NCBI GenBank assembly: GCA_031769625.1
Contig: JAUIMM010000113.1
Coordinates: 15,100,501-15,164,500 of the forward strand
Source of the DNA: Taudactylus pleione
Taxonomy: Eukaryota > Chordata > Amphibia > Anura > Myobatrachidae
Length of the DNA: 64,000 nt
Direction of reading: 5' to 3'
In this document: piece after piece, positions 20,266-31,713 of the stretch
Layout: the number at the start of each line of letters is the position of its first letter
Numbering within the stretch: the first letter of the stretch is position 1
Made by a program: the position numbers and the translations under genes
The notes under the pieces: model-generated
What the model saw: the letters and a program-made list of their open reading frames with translations, nothing else
Told to the model about the DNA's origin: nothing
Database searches by the model: none

Positions 20266-20950
20266 CGACAGCCACAACTTGCCAAGGTTTATCAGCCCTC
20301 AAGGCTGCTACACGGCCCAAAGGCTGCATCTTGCTTCACAGCCCGAAGGCCACAACTTGCCAAGGTTTATCAGCCCTCAAGGTTGCAACACAGCCCAAAG
20401 GCTGCATCTTGCTTCACGGCCCAAAGGTGACAACTTGCCAAAGGTTATCAGCCCTCAAGGCTGCTACACGGCCCATAGGTCGCATCTTGCTTCACGGCCC
20501 AAGGGCCACAAATTGCCAAGGCTTGCCAGACCTCAAGGCTGCTACACAGCCCAAAGGTCGCATCTTGCTTCATGACCAAAGGCCACATCTTGCTAAGGCT
20601 TACCAGCCCTCAAGGCTGCTACACACCCCAAAGGCCGCATCTTGCTTCACGACCCAAAGGCCACAACTTGCCAAGGTTTATCAGCTCTCAAGGCTGCTAC
20701 ATGGCCCAAAGGCTGCATCTTGCGTCACAGCCCAAAGGCCACAACTTGCCAAGGTTTATCAGCCCTCAAGGCTGCTACATGGCCCAAAGGCCGCCTCTTG
20801 CTTCACAGCCCAAGGGCCACAAATTAACCAAGGCTTGCCAGCCCTCAAGACTGCTACACGGCCCAAAGGTCGCATCTTGCTTCACGGCCAAAGGCAATAT
20901 CTTGCTAAGGCTTACCAGCCCTCAAGGCTGCTATACCTCATCAGCCCTCT
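20266..20950. repeat. Tandem array, about 75-bp unit
   Basis: Units containing CACAACTTGCCAAGGTTTAT, CAGCCCTCAAGGCTGCTACA and CTGCATCTTGCTTCAC, about nine copies inside the LTR. A 367-codon frame runs across this array only because the unit avoids stops in it. Confidence 0.85.
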
Positions 20951-21247
20951 AGGCTGTGTAATGGCTGCAGCTTGCCAAGTATACCAGTCCTTAAGGCTGT
21001 TGCGGGACTTGTTCTTGAATATACCTCTATGCCATAACAGTGGCGAGGTCCACCTGTTCTCATCTAGTTCCCGGCTTAATTGGGCAGTGTGCGGAGGGTC
21101 CGGTCACCCATTGTAGCAGGGTCCCCCTTCTCCCACTGGGTCCTCAGCTGTATGTGGCTGTTAGAGAGCACCTGCCGTATCCCAGATATAGCTACTGCTG
21201 ACCACCTGCAGTGTCCCGAGTCCAGTCAGTCAGACAGAAATGTAACA

Positions 21248-22381
21248 CTTGGCAGAGACAGAGGCTATATCACACAGCAATAATCAAAAATAAGGTTTGC
21301 TAATGCATTTCTTCCCAACAGGGATTTCTACAGAGGGGTGTGCCATTAAAACCTTTAATTGGATGGGGCTATAGGCATCATTATAATATAAAAGCTTTAT
21401 TCAGTGACTGGTCATTTCACAATCAATGAAAGTTGTGGAGTCCCAAAAGTGCTCCCCGATTATTTGTCCACGCATACTGCAGACCGGAGTGGATTACAAA
21501 TATACATAGAAGATTTTACGAATTGTGGTGCCTAAAAAATCCCCAGCTAAAACCATATAAAGAAACCAGCAACCTTGTTTCTAATTTGTTCTAATTTGTT
21601 GCTTGTGCTATCTATTCGCAACGCTCTGTGAATAATAAGCATTTGAAGGTAAAAAGTTGCTACCAAGTCACGCCACGGCATGGCGAGACTAGAAGAGCTG
21701 TTTAGTGCGCAAGGATATTGCGAAATTAGGCGATACAGATTTGCCATTTTGTTGAACAGTCTGCTTATTAGCTGTGGTATTTCATTGCAGATACCATACA
21801 TTTTGTTGTGATCCCACACTAGTGTATTGTTATATGCATCAATTTTTGGTGTTTTTTATACATAAGATATTGATTGATTCAGGGTATTTATTAATAAATT
21901 GAAACAACCTTTTTATGGCATAACTTACTATTTTTGCACAACATTTGTTAGTTATTTGTTTTGTATTATGGTCCACAGCGCTGTTATTTCTTTCTTTATT
22001 TGCTATTCCTTTTATGTCTACATCCCACACAAATTCACGACCATTGGAGAAAAACAGAGCAGGAGAAAAAGAAGGGAAGATCCCAAGGAGGAATACCTCG
22101 CTCACAGGGATGTATCATTTATTTTATATAAAATAAGATAAATCTTCTAAATTTGTCCAATTGTAGAATTATATTTTAGGAATCTGCCAGTATTCACCAG
22201 GGACCCCCGCAAAGAGGCTTGGACTTAGCTGCGTCCGACACGAAGGTCGCGGCCCTCAAACTTGGTTCCCTAGTACAGGTGCTGTTGTACTCTGGATACA
22301 GTGGTGTAAGATGGAGGAGTACAGACGTAGTCGCCAAGCCGAGTCAACAAATAGACAAGATGGTGCCAGGGATCAGACAAT
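21248..22381. other. No gene recognised
   Basis: A/T-rich sequence. CTAATTTGTT is doubled at 21582-21601. Short frames on both strands (for example 21839-22105) have no recognisable domain or splice context. Confidence 0.45.
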
Positions 22382-22866
22382 GGCCCCGATTCAGAGCCGC
22401 TCGCTGGGATTGTGGGCGTTTTTTTGGGGGGTCTGTTCCCCGGCCACTCGCAAACCTGTGGGAGACCACCCACAGCTTGTGCGAGCGGCCAGGAGACCAT
22501 CGCGATAATCGCGACCATCAGCCTTGCAACGAGACTCTATGGTAGGTTCTAGGCTGCCGCAAGGCCAAGTGGACTTCCAGGTCTAATAGAGCAGGAAGTC
22601 CACTACTGACATCAGCAGTGATGTCAGTAAGACCTCCCTACAAACGCCAGGTGTTCCTAAGGGAACACCTGCATTTGTCCAGCCACCCCCCCTACCTGCC
22701 CACAAAACAGGGCGAGCTGTCAATCACCATCGACAGCCGCCCCATCTTGTTGCGAGCCCCGTAGCGACTGAACTTCAGTCGCTCAGCGGGGCTCGTGCAC
22801 GCCGGATGCGGCGCATGCGCAGTGCATAAACATTGGCCCGCTTGCGAGCGGCTCTGAATCAGGGCC
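22382..22866. mobile_element. Harbinger-type MITE (485 bp)
   Basis: Ends GGCCCCGATTCAGAGCCG and, inverted, GGCCCTGATTCAGAGCCG; target duplication AAT (22379-22381 and 22867-22869). The interior GTGGGAGACCACCCACAGC and GCGAGCGGCCAGGAG stretches match the copies in DIRS gag and at 37.6 kb. Confidence 0.85.
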
Positions 22867-22869
22867 AAT

Positions 22870-23620
22870 ATCAGGGTCGGGAACAAGGCTAAGGTCAGGA
22901 CCGGAATACCAAGTGCAGTACCAGTGAGTACACCCTAGAGGGAGCCGCGGCCACCTGCACTTACAACTGCATCAGGACGGTGTGGATAAGCTAGTAGCAG
23001 GCCGACCAATAACCCAGAGCTGCCGGACCTGGTAAGTAACACCTGGTGTCCAGTACACTGTGACAGCTCTGACAGAAAGGTCACTGTAACAGTAGAGCTA
23101 GTATAAATAAGCACCTAAGATGACACAGTCACATCTAATGGATGGAGAACTTCCTAAAGAAGCTATGACAAGATGTGCAAAACTGCTAACATCTCCACCA
23201 ATGCTGCCCCTCACTCCCTTGACTTCTGCCTTACTTACGTTTTCTCAGTGCTTTTTGTGTATGATAAAAAGATGTCAGTACCCACCAAAAGTTCCGAGTT
23301 GGTAAAAGATTTATAGTGGCTTGCTCTCTATCACCGTGCAACCAGGCGACTCTCCATCATCAGGCTCATTACTAAAGGGAATTCAAGTGCAGTGTGATCT
23401 TTGTGCATACATGCCTGTCATTTCAGTGGCTGCTCTGTGACTCTTCAGGCATCGACACACACAGAGCTTAACAATCCTCTCACCTCTCCGTCAACACACT
23501 TTGAAGTACACTTCGGGTACTGACCACTCTTTTGTCTTCAGCAGGGAAGGGGGGCTGTCAAGGCATACCAAAAGTGTTTTTTAGGAAGAAATTTTATATG
23601 TCAGACTGTAGTGCCCCCCC
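22870..23620. other. No gene recognised
   Basis: Mixed sequence with no repeat unit or coding feature I could name. A run of C at 23614 begins the 'catgccacattttagtgcc' material of the next segment. Confidence 0.4.
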
Positions 23621-23649
23621 GGTCACATCATGCCACATTTTAGTGCCGA

Positions 23650-24395
23650 ACACAGAAAAAAGAAAATTGCCCTCCAGCACAATGCAGATAAAATAATTAT
23701 TGCTACATAATAGTAGCACCCACTCTGGGTCATATAATAACAATTTTGCTTGCAGTTTGGAGGCATGAAAGGAGTCAGCATTAGGAGGAGGTGCTGATCC
23801 TTATAGTGCCATGTGGAGGTTTTTTGGGGTACCACCAAGGTGTTAGCTCTCAGCTCATACATGTACTGTTATCATGCAGTACGTTAATTTGTTATTATAT
23901 GACCCAGAGTGGGTGCTACTATTATGTAGCAATAATTATTTTGGGGTGAGCGTTTGGGAGTGGGGCCCCCGGGATTGTTCTGGCTGGACCTTGCTCATGG
24001 CATCACCACTTAATTCACATAGAATATTTTTTCACTTTTCTATGCGTTTGTGTTTTATTTATGTCATTTTAATTCTTTTACATCTCATTAACACTTATTG
24101 ATTTATCTTTACGCACCTATCCTTTAACACTTCACTATCACCTTTTTTCCCCTTTTCGTGTGATGCCCTGGGGGTGGTCCTTGGCTGGAATTTTTTGGGG
24201 TGCCTTGCTTCTCGGACGTGAACCCCTTAATTTTAGGGACGCTGGTATAGAGGAGCCTTGACGACGGCCCAGCGCTTATTCATATATTTGCAAATGTATG
24301 TAAACCAATACCTCTGAATTTCTATTATCATGTAGGATTCAAGTATTTTTGATTTATCTGCAGTGTGCTGGAGGGCAATTTTCTTTTTTCTGTGT
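23650..24395. repeat. Long interrupted palindrome
   Basis: A 54-bp arm at 23690-23743 is the exact reverse complement of 23889-23942. The directly adjoining 43 bp (23650-23692) is repeated in reverse at 24353-24395 with one or two differences. On the right side the two arms are separated by 410 bp (23943-24352) not matched on the left, so an extra segment entered or a piece was lost. Confidence 0.85.
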
Positions 24396-24479
24396 TCAGT
24401 GTAAACCTCGCCCTTTACAAGCACCTGTAGTATATTAAGCTGATTGAGCAACTACCATATTTTTTGCTCACATTTTAGT

Positions 24480-24640
24480 GCCACCCGGTCTTATCATGCC
24501 ACACTATAATGCCTCCAGTCACATCATGCTCCACTATGGTGTCCCCTGGTCATATCATGCCACACTGTGGTGTCTATTGGTCACATCATGCCACACTTTA
24601 GTGCCCCTTGTCACATCAAGCAACACTGTAGTGCACCCAG
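24480..24640. repeat. Minisatellite, about 30-bp unit
   Basis: Five to six units of TCACATCATGCCACACT with a variable TAGTGCCCC part. It is related to the CATTATGCCACAC-type arrays at 26.0, 27.1 and 46.7 kb. Confidence 0.75.
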
Positions 24641-24734
24641 GGCCAGCAACAGAAATCTTGCGGCCCAGTACACTCTGATTTTTGAGGCCCCAATCCCAAT
24701 AGGTACAGTACATAGTTGAAACAAGCATGTCACG

Positions 24735-25220
24735 CACCGGGGATGTAGTTGAAATACCGACAACTGGGATGCCGTCTGTCTAAATCCCGGCATCTAAATC
24801 CTGACTCGGGACTAAAGACAGGTGTCAAAATTCTGACAACCACGGTCTAGATCCCGATGCCGGAATCTTGACAGACGGCTTCCCGAATGAAGGTAAGCTG
24901 GCCCATCCTAGCTGTTAGCCAAGGGGGGGGGAGTGTTAGGGTTAGGCACCCCCCTGGGAAAGGTGTTATGGTTAGGCTGCAGGAGGGGGATGTTAGGGTT
25001 AGGCACGCCTCGGGGAGGATTAGGTTTAGGGTGCAGAGAGGGGGGTTAGGTACCACCAGGGGGAGGGTTAAGGTTAGGCACCCCCAAGGGGGGTTAGGGT
25101 TAGGGGGGGAGAAGGGTAGGGTTAGTTTACTTACCTGCCCCTGTGGGATCATCATCGGGATTCTGGCATTGGTATTTCACCCGGCAGCTACTCAGCCGTC
25201 GGGATATCATACCCAGCCCC
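24735..25220. repeat. MITE with GCCGGGAT-type arms enclosing a GGTTAGG minisatellite
   Basis: Arms rich in CCGGCATC/GATGCCGG and CCCGAC/GTCGGG lie at 24735-24890 and 25140-25215. Between them, 24910-25125 is an array of GTTAGGGTTAGGCACCCCC units. It has the same layout as 8.5-9.0, 48.3-48.7 and 61.5-61.8 kb. Confidence 0.6.
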
Positions 25221-26035
25221 ACGCATCGGGCTCTCAGGCTCTGTTACCTCCCTCTCTGTTGTATCTCCCAGCTCTCTATGAGGTCCGCATGCTCTGCTGG
25301 CTTTAGGTGACCCTGCAGTGCTCTGTCCACTCTGTCTCCACGCCAGAGTTCTCGCCAGTTCTGGCGCATGGGTGCTGTCATGATGGACTTGCTACCTCTA
25401 AGCTGGTCAGAGTGCCGATCCTGCTCAACTGGCTGCAGAATACAACCAGGACTCAGCAACCCCAATAAAGAGATTTCCTGGAGCACTAGCCAGTTGCCAG
25501 TACAACGTTGATTATTCAGACACCAACCTGGTTCATAGCAGTCTGCAGCCTACTTATTTGTTCCTGTTCAGTCAGCGCAGCCAGCATTACAGTCCCAGTC
25601 TGGTTCAGTATTCCGGTACCTGTCTAGTTCAGCAATCTGGTCTCAGTCCGGTCCAGTATTTCGGTTCCAGCCTGGTTCAGCACTCCAGTTCCAGTCTGGT
25701 CTAGCAACTTGGTTCCAGTCCGATCCAGTACTCTGGTTCCAGCCTAGTTCAGTAACCCAGTTTCAGTCCAGTCTAGTATCCTGGTTCCAGCATTCCGGTT
25801 CTACCCAGTCATCTCCACAAACCTATTACGCTATCCTTATGTTCAAGGTAGCTTCCAGTGACACTTGGATCTAGTAGATCTCCTGTGCTCTAAGTCACCA
25901 CAATCCTGTATTAGTTCCTTCTTATCTCATGCGAAGGAACCTAATAAAGCTGCCAAGCTACCTTTTAGATGCTTTTTTAGACTCATCACCAGTTGACACT
26001 GAAATGGTAGGCCTCTGAAAATGTTTACATTGTAT
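25221..26035. repeat. Repeat-derived stretch with about 24-bp tandem unit
   Basis: From 25560 to 25800 CAGTC.GGTTCAGTA..CGGTTCC-like units of about 24 bp recur roughly ten times. AATAAAG at 25941 could be the poly(A) signal of a retroelement end, but no partner structure is visible. Confidence 0.5.
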
Positions 26036-26630
26036 GCCACACAGTGCCCCCAATTCCCATTATATGCTGCATAAAGCTTTCAATTCACATTATATGCTGT
26101 AGTGCCAATTCACATTATATGCCACACTGTCTCAATTCACATTATATGTCTCATTAAATGCCACACTGTGCACTCTAATCACATCATACACCCGGTGTGC
26201 CTCCAAATCACATCATATGCCCTAGTGTGCCCCCAAATCACATCATATGCCACACTGTGTCCTAACATTATATGCCACAATGTGCCCCCTTATCTCATTG
26301 TATGCCACACTGTGCTCCCAAATCCCATCATATGCCCTAGTGTGCCCCCAAATCACACCATACGCCCCAGGGTTCCCACAAGTCACATAATATGCCCCAG
26401 TGTGCCCCCCCAATAAAATAATATGCCCCACTGTGCCATCAAATCCCATAATATGCTCCAGTGTGCTCCCAAATTACATAATATGCCTCACTGTGTCCCA
26501 AAATCACATAATATGCCCCAGTATGCTCCCACATCACATATGTCCCAGTGTGCCCCCAAAACACATAATATGCCCCAGTGTGCCCACTAATTAAATCATA
26601 TGACCCAGTGTGCCCCCAGTTCTATTATAC
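26036..26630. repeat. Minisatellite, about 30-bp unit (forward)
   Basis: Units of CACATCATATGCCCCAGTGT plus GCCCCCAAAT, nearly twenty degenerate copies. The proline/isoleucine-rich frames across it are accidental. Confidence 0.85.
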
Positions 26631-27055
26631 TAATAGTACTACCCCACAATATGAAAATAATATTTGCATAACTTACCTGTGCTGGCTCATTCATCCATGG
26701 AGTCTGCATAACTTACCTGTGCTGGCTCATTCATCCATGGAAATAGGTGAAACTAAGGGGTGGTCTGGGGGTGCACTGGACCACCCATAAGCCTCCGCCG
26801 CCCATTCGCCTGCTCCATGGCCATTCTGTGCTGCTGTAACCCCATGGCTGCAAGCCAGGAGAGATCATTCTGAGTAGCAGGGGCTAACGGAAAATGGCTG
26901 CCCCCATAGAAGGCTACTGACAGATGGCCACCGTTGACCAATGGGGAGCCAGGGTTTCTTTTCCCTGGAATCCAAGGAGCTGGAGAAAGAAAAAAAGGGA
27001 GATGGGGGGGGGCTTATCAAAGGAAAGAAGATGAATAGGTGAGTAAGGGGCTGTA
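26631..27055. other. Repeat-derived link, no gene
   Basis: It holds a direct duplication of TGCATAACTTACCTGTGCTG (about 26655 and 26705), recalled again near 28193; otherwise nothing coding. Confidence 0.5.
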
Positions 27056-27990
27056 CTATGACTGGCATAATGTGAATAAGGGGCATTACTGTGTCATAAT
27101 GTGGATGAGGCACTACTGAGTGACAAAATTAATAAAAAAACTAATGTGTGGCATAAAGTGAATAAGGGGTACTAATGTGTAACATAATGTGATTAAAGCA
27201 TACAACTATGTGGCATAATGTGCAATAAGGGTACTACTGTGTGGCATAATGTGCAATAAGGGTATTGCTGTGTGGCATAATGTTAATAAGGGGAACTAAT
27301 GCGTGGCATAATGTGAATAAAGGGTACTATGTGGCATAATGTGCAATAAGGGTACTACTGTGTGGCATAATGTGCAATAAGGGTATAACTGTGTGGCAAA
27401 ATATGAATAAGGGGAACTAATGTGTGGCATAACGTGAATAAAGGGTACTGCTGTGTGGCATAATGTGCAATAAGGGTACTGCTGTGTGGCATAATGTGAA
27501 TAGGGGAACTAATGTGTGGCATAATGTGAATAAAGGGTACTACTGTGTGGCATAATGAGCAATAAGGGTACTACTGTGTGGCATAATGTGCAATAAGGGT
27601 ACTGTGTGGCATAATGTGCAATTAGGGTACTGCTGTGTGGCATAATGTGAATAAGGGGAACTAATGCATGGCATAATGTGCAATAAGGGTACTACTGTGT
27701 GGCATAATGTGAATAAAGGGTACTACTATGTAGCGTAATGTGAATAAGGGGCATTACTGTGTGGCATAATGCACAATAAGGGTACTACTGTGTGGCATAA
27801 TGTTCAATAAGTACTGCTGTGTGGCATAATGTGAATAAGGGGCATTACTGTGTGGCATAATGTGTACAAGGGGCCCAACTGTGTGGCATAATGTGAATAT
27901 GGGGCATTGTGGGCACAACTGTGTGGAGTTATGTGCCATAATGTGAATAAGGGGTACTACTGTGTGGCTTAATGTGAGTTGGGGGCACTA
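27056..27990. repeat. Minisatellite, about 30-bp unit (reverse of the 26-kb and 46.7-kb arrays)
   Basis: About thirty units of GTGTGGCATAATGTGAATAA plus GGGGTACTACT. The reverse complement is the CATTATGCCACAC unit found at 46740-46970, so the same sequence was amplified at two loci in opposite orientation. Confidence 0.9.
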
Positions 27991-28317
27991 TTGTGGAGTG
28001 TCATGATGACATGCCCCCCTTTCAAGTGACTACATCCTTTGTGGCCATGCCTATTTTTGGGGCGCATGCTATACACTGCCTCTGAAAAAAAAATTGATTT
28101 GAAACACTGAAGGTTACAGAAGTTCTGTTGAAGAGTTTGAACTAGGACCACCCATTACCAAATGTGTAGCTTTGCCTATGTCCATGGCGTCTGCATTACT
28201 TACCTGTGCTGGCTCATTCATCTGAATGAAGGTTTCAAGTGGTGCAAAGGTCTATGGGAGGAGCTGCTGCATATGCTCAGCTCAATTTCGACTGTTTCAG
28301 CTGTTGCTGTGTCACCA
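27991..28317. other. Repeat-derived link, no gene
   Basis: It contains a third copy of the ACTTACCTGTGCTGGCTCAT motif at 28198; nothing coding. Confidence 0.45.
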
Positions 28318-28625
28318 CTGGAATAAAACACACTAAATTGTTCTCCACAGGAATAAAACACACTAAATTGTTCTCCACAGGAATAAAACACGCTACATTG
28401 GTCTCCACAGGAATAAAACACACTACATTGGCCTCCACAGGAATAAAACACACTACATTGGCCTCCACAGGAATAAAATACACTACATTGGCGCCTCCAC
28501 AGGGATAAAAGACACCACATTGAGCTCCACAGGAATAAAATACACTACATTGACCTCCACAGGAATAAAACGCACATCCATTGGCCCCAGTGAAGTAAAA
28601 CACACATACATTGGCCCCAAGGGTG
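28318..28625. repeat. Minisatellite, 30-bp unit
   Basis: Ten units of GGAATAAAACACACTACATT plus GGCCTCCACA; the first copies are identical or nearly so. Each carries an AATAAA word by chance. Confidence 0.9.
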
Positions 28626-28739
28626 TATCTAGGGGTCCGAGCGTCCCTGGCAAAGAGACTGGCGCCCCAAACCCCCCAAAGTTTAATAATAATTACACTC
28701 TGAATGGGGTCAGTGGGTGTAGCCGTACAGTCCCTCCTC

Positions 28740-29350
28740 TGGTTGACTTCCCTGTCTGTGTATTCTGCTCCCCCCTCCTCCCCATCTGTGTTATTGTCCC
28801 CCCCTTCTCCCCATCTATGTAATTCTACTTCCCCTTCCCCATCTGTGTTATTGTGTCCCCTCTTCTTTCCATCTGTATTATTGTGCTACCCCCCTTCCTC
28901 ATCTTTGTTGTTGTGTCCCCCCCTCCTCCCCATCTGTGTTGTTGTGTCCCCCCCCTCCTCCCCATCTGTGTTGTTGTGTCCCCCCCTCCTCCCCATCTGT
29001 GTTGTTGTGTCCCCCCCTCCTCCCCATCTGTGTTGTTGTGTCCCCCCTTCTCCCCATCTGTGTTGTTGTGTCCCCCCTCCTCCCCATCTATGTTATTGTG
29101 CGCACACCCCTCCTACCCATCTGTGTTATTGTGCTCCCCCCCTCCTCCTCCTCTACGTTATTTTGCACCCTAACCTTTTCCCATCTGTGTTATTGTGCTC
29201 CCCCGCTCCTCCTCCTCATCTGTGTCAGTTCTGCTCTCTCCCCCCCTCCTCCCCATCGTTGTCTGTTATTCTGCATTCTTCCCCCCTCCTCCCCATCGGG
29301 CTCGCCACCCCCCGCCCCCGATACCCATCAGTGTTCGTTATTGTGTGTAA
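28740..29350. repeat. Minisatellite, about 31-bp unit
   Basis: Units of CCCCCTCCTCCCCATCTGTG plus TTGTTGTGTC, about eighteen copies with the best identity at 28915-29090. The proline/cysteine-rich frames are accidental. Confidence 0.9.
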
Positions 29351-29748
29351 CGGTCCCCCACCCCCTTCACTTACCTCTTCTCTCTTCTCTCCGCGGGTCT
29401 ACGAAGGGCAGGGAGACTGGCGGGGTAGCAGGGTGGACAGGCAACGTGGTGCGCGTGATATGGGCGCGTCTGGGCCTCCCAGAGGAGCTCAGTGGCAGTG
29501 CTGCCTGGTCCGTTCTGTGACCGGCGGCTCTCGCCTCTCGCGCCGCGACACACTCAACTGCCCGCGGCACACATTGTTTGAATATTGCGTCATCATAGCC
29601 CCGCTTCCTGCTTTTATAATGCCGGTAATATCGACATTATAAAGTGGGGGCGGGGCCACGATGACACGATTGCGCTGCGACCCTCCCTGCTGCACCGACC
29701 TGGCAGCCCTCTCCCTATGGTGAAACCTCCTTCATTAGGCTGTTAGTA
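29351..29748. other. GC-rich flank of the minisatellite belt, no gene
   Basis: CpG-bearing sequence including CCGCGGGTCTACG and GGGGGCGGGGCC (29646). It could be the promoter part of a repeat; a similar GGGGGCGGGGC(T)…CGATGA stretch recurs at 62007. No exon signals found. Confidence 0.4.
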
Positions 29749-29860
29749 CATAGCGGGAATACATAGCGGGAATACATAGCGGGAATACATAGCGGGAATA
29801 CATAGCGCGAATACATAGCGCGAATACATAGCGCGAATACATAGCGTAAATACATAGAAT
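29749..29860. repeat. Tandem array, 13-bp unit
   Basis: Eight to nine copies of ATACATAGCGGGA; the later copies change in step to ATACATAGCGCGA, then ATACATAGCGTAA. Confidence 0.9.
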
Positions 29861-30147
29861 TATGCAGAAACTGCTGTGCCTGCATAATTTTATGAAAATT
29901 AGTCTTGACATATAGGCCCCGACCTAGATCTTCGCTATGAGGCAGATATGGAATAAAAGGTACTTCCTTTACAATTTAAAGGAACTTATGTGAAGTTGCT
30001 ACATCAACTTGGTGCTTTCATCCTCACATGAAATCTAAATCTATTTACGATGCTGGGCGTGCACAAATACTGTCTCCATAAGTAACAATATTTAAAGTGA
30101 AAAAATTTCTGTTCACTGCAAATCATACTTGCTAACTCTTCCTCATT
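29861..30147. other. A/T-rich sequence, nothing recognised
   Basis: No repeats or coding signs. Confidence 0.4.
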
Positions 30148-30677
30148 GGGGGGTATTCAATTACAGGCGAAAAGTTAGAGGTCCGACTTTTCACCATCAT
30201 CGCTGCTTTTTTCTGTGATAAAGTATCGGGCGCATGCCCGCTTTATCCCAGTATTCAATTAGGATCCGGCGAAAATGGGACCCTGGCGGAAAGGTAAGTA
30301 TCGAAAAGTCCATAAAATTTTCAGGAAATGTTCCTATCACCCCCTAAAGATGTCCTGACATGGGGGATCACAATGGGTACCCCCGATTTGGGCTGCTGAA
30401 GGTAGTCGGGGTTTTAATAGCCGCGGCAGGTGCATAAATGCGGCTGTAGAAGAAGGGATGAAGAATAGCACTTAGGTTTTATTTTGGGGAAAAATAACTT
30501 GTCCCATCAAATTTGGGGTACATGAAAATGGGTGCAAGCATTTTTTAAGTCCCTAAAGTCATTTTTGTAAATTCTTCAAAAATGCACCTGCCGCTACTAC
30601 CAGCATTCTAGAAAACACCTGCCGCATACTTGGGACCCCCCCCCCCCCGTGAATCAATTTCGCTAGTTTAAAACTTT

Positions 30678-31196
30678 GGCCCTCATTCAGAGCCGGACGC
30701 TCTGAGCAGAGCGTTCGCTCTGAATGAGGGCCGTCCTCCATAAAAATGGAGCGTCCTCCTGGACGCTCGTATAGCTGTGGGTCACCACCCACAGCACATA
30801 CGAGCGTGCAGGATGATGGTCGCGATGATCTTGACCATCGCGACCATCGCCAGTGCGACCAGAAGCCTGTGGTCGGGGTTTTCGACCACAAGCCCTGGAG
30901 TGATGTCCACAAGCCCCGGCCCCACTAGTGATGTCAGTGGGGCCGGTTTCTTACGGTAGGCGTTCCCTTGGGAACGCCTCCGTCTGGCAGGCACGCCCAC
31001 CAAAGGGGGCGTGCTGTCAATCAACATCGACAGCACGCCCCCTTTGATCAGACACAACGAGCGAAGGAAAGTCCTTCGCTCGTCGCGTCTGGCGCATGCG
31101 CAAGACGGAGCTCCCTCTGTCGTGCGTATGCGCAGTGCACACCATCGACCCACTTGCGAGCGGACAGCCGCTTGCGAGTGGGTCTGAATGAGGCCC
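30678..31196. mobile_element. Harbinger-type MITE (519 bp), nested
   Basis: Ends GGCCCTCATTCAGAGCCG and, inverted, GGGCCTCATTCAGACCCAC; target duplication TTT (30675-30677 and 31197-31199). Interior CGCGACCATCG and GTGGGTCACCACCCACAGC stretches as in the other copies. Confidence 0.85.
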
Positions 31197-31528
31197 TTTG
31201 TTCCCAAATATATATTATTTCGCCCCAAAATTAAAGTACATTTTTTGGGGTGTCCTGAGGATTTTTTTAAATTTATTTTTACACAGATTTACTTTTAGGG
31301 GACCCTCCCAGGGCTGCAGGCTATTTTTTTTAAGCCTGCACACCTAAACCCCAATTCTGCACTTTTTTTCGCGATGTATTACATGGAGAAAAGTTATCTC
31401 CGTTTTTTAACAAAGACTTTTCGCACCGGTGAAAAGTCTTTGATATGAATATGGGGATAATTGAAATAGGCAAAAATTATATCATCAGCGATAAATTATC
31501 GCCGATAACGGACTTTTTACCTCTAATT

Positions 31529-31713
31529 CAGTGATTCCCAACCTCGGTCCTCAAGGCACACTAACAGTCCTGGTTTTAGTGATATCCATGCTTAAGCACA
31601 GATGGTTAAATAAAAAAAACTGAGGTACTAATTAAGTCACCTGTGCTCAACTATGGCTAACCTTAAAACCTGGACTGTTAGTGTGCCTTGAGGACCGTGG
31701 TTGGGAACCCCTG
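31529..31713. mobile_element. hAT MITE (185 bp), nested
   Basis: Ends CAGTGATTCCCAACCTCGGT and, inverted, CAGGGGTTCCCAACCACGGT; the flanks CTCTAATT (31521-31528) and CTCTAACT (31714-31721) match at 7 of 8. Long arms around GGACTGTTAGTGTGCCTTGA. Removing it rejoins the right end of the host MITE. Confidence 0.9.

Larger units (their letters stand above)
19618..21247 (+). repeat. Gypsy 3' LTR with internal tandem arrays
   Basis: A purine tract (GGGAGGGGGTAC) at 19605-19617 precedes TGTCAC at 19618, the usual polypurine-tract/LTR border. GTAACA at 21242-21247 is a fitting end (inverted TGTTAC). The 1.6-kb length is inflated by three tandem arrays. The other LTR is not in the window, so the outer end is provisional. 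Confidence 0.5.

Noticed and set aside
20013..21116. 367-codon open frame
   Set aside because: It crosses three tandem arrays in an LTR; repetition alone explains the lack of stops.
28318..28625. CRISPR-like array of regular 30-bp repeats
   Set aside because: The copies are directly adjacent with no unique spacers, no cas genes are present, and the setting is a vertebrate genome.
28704..29642. 312-codon proline/cysteine-rich frame
   Set aside because: It is a translation of the CCCCCTCCTCC minisatellite; no conserved features.
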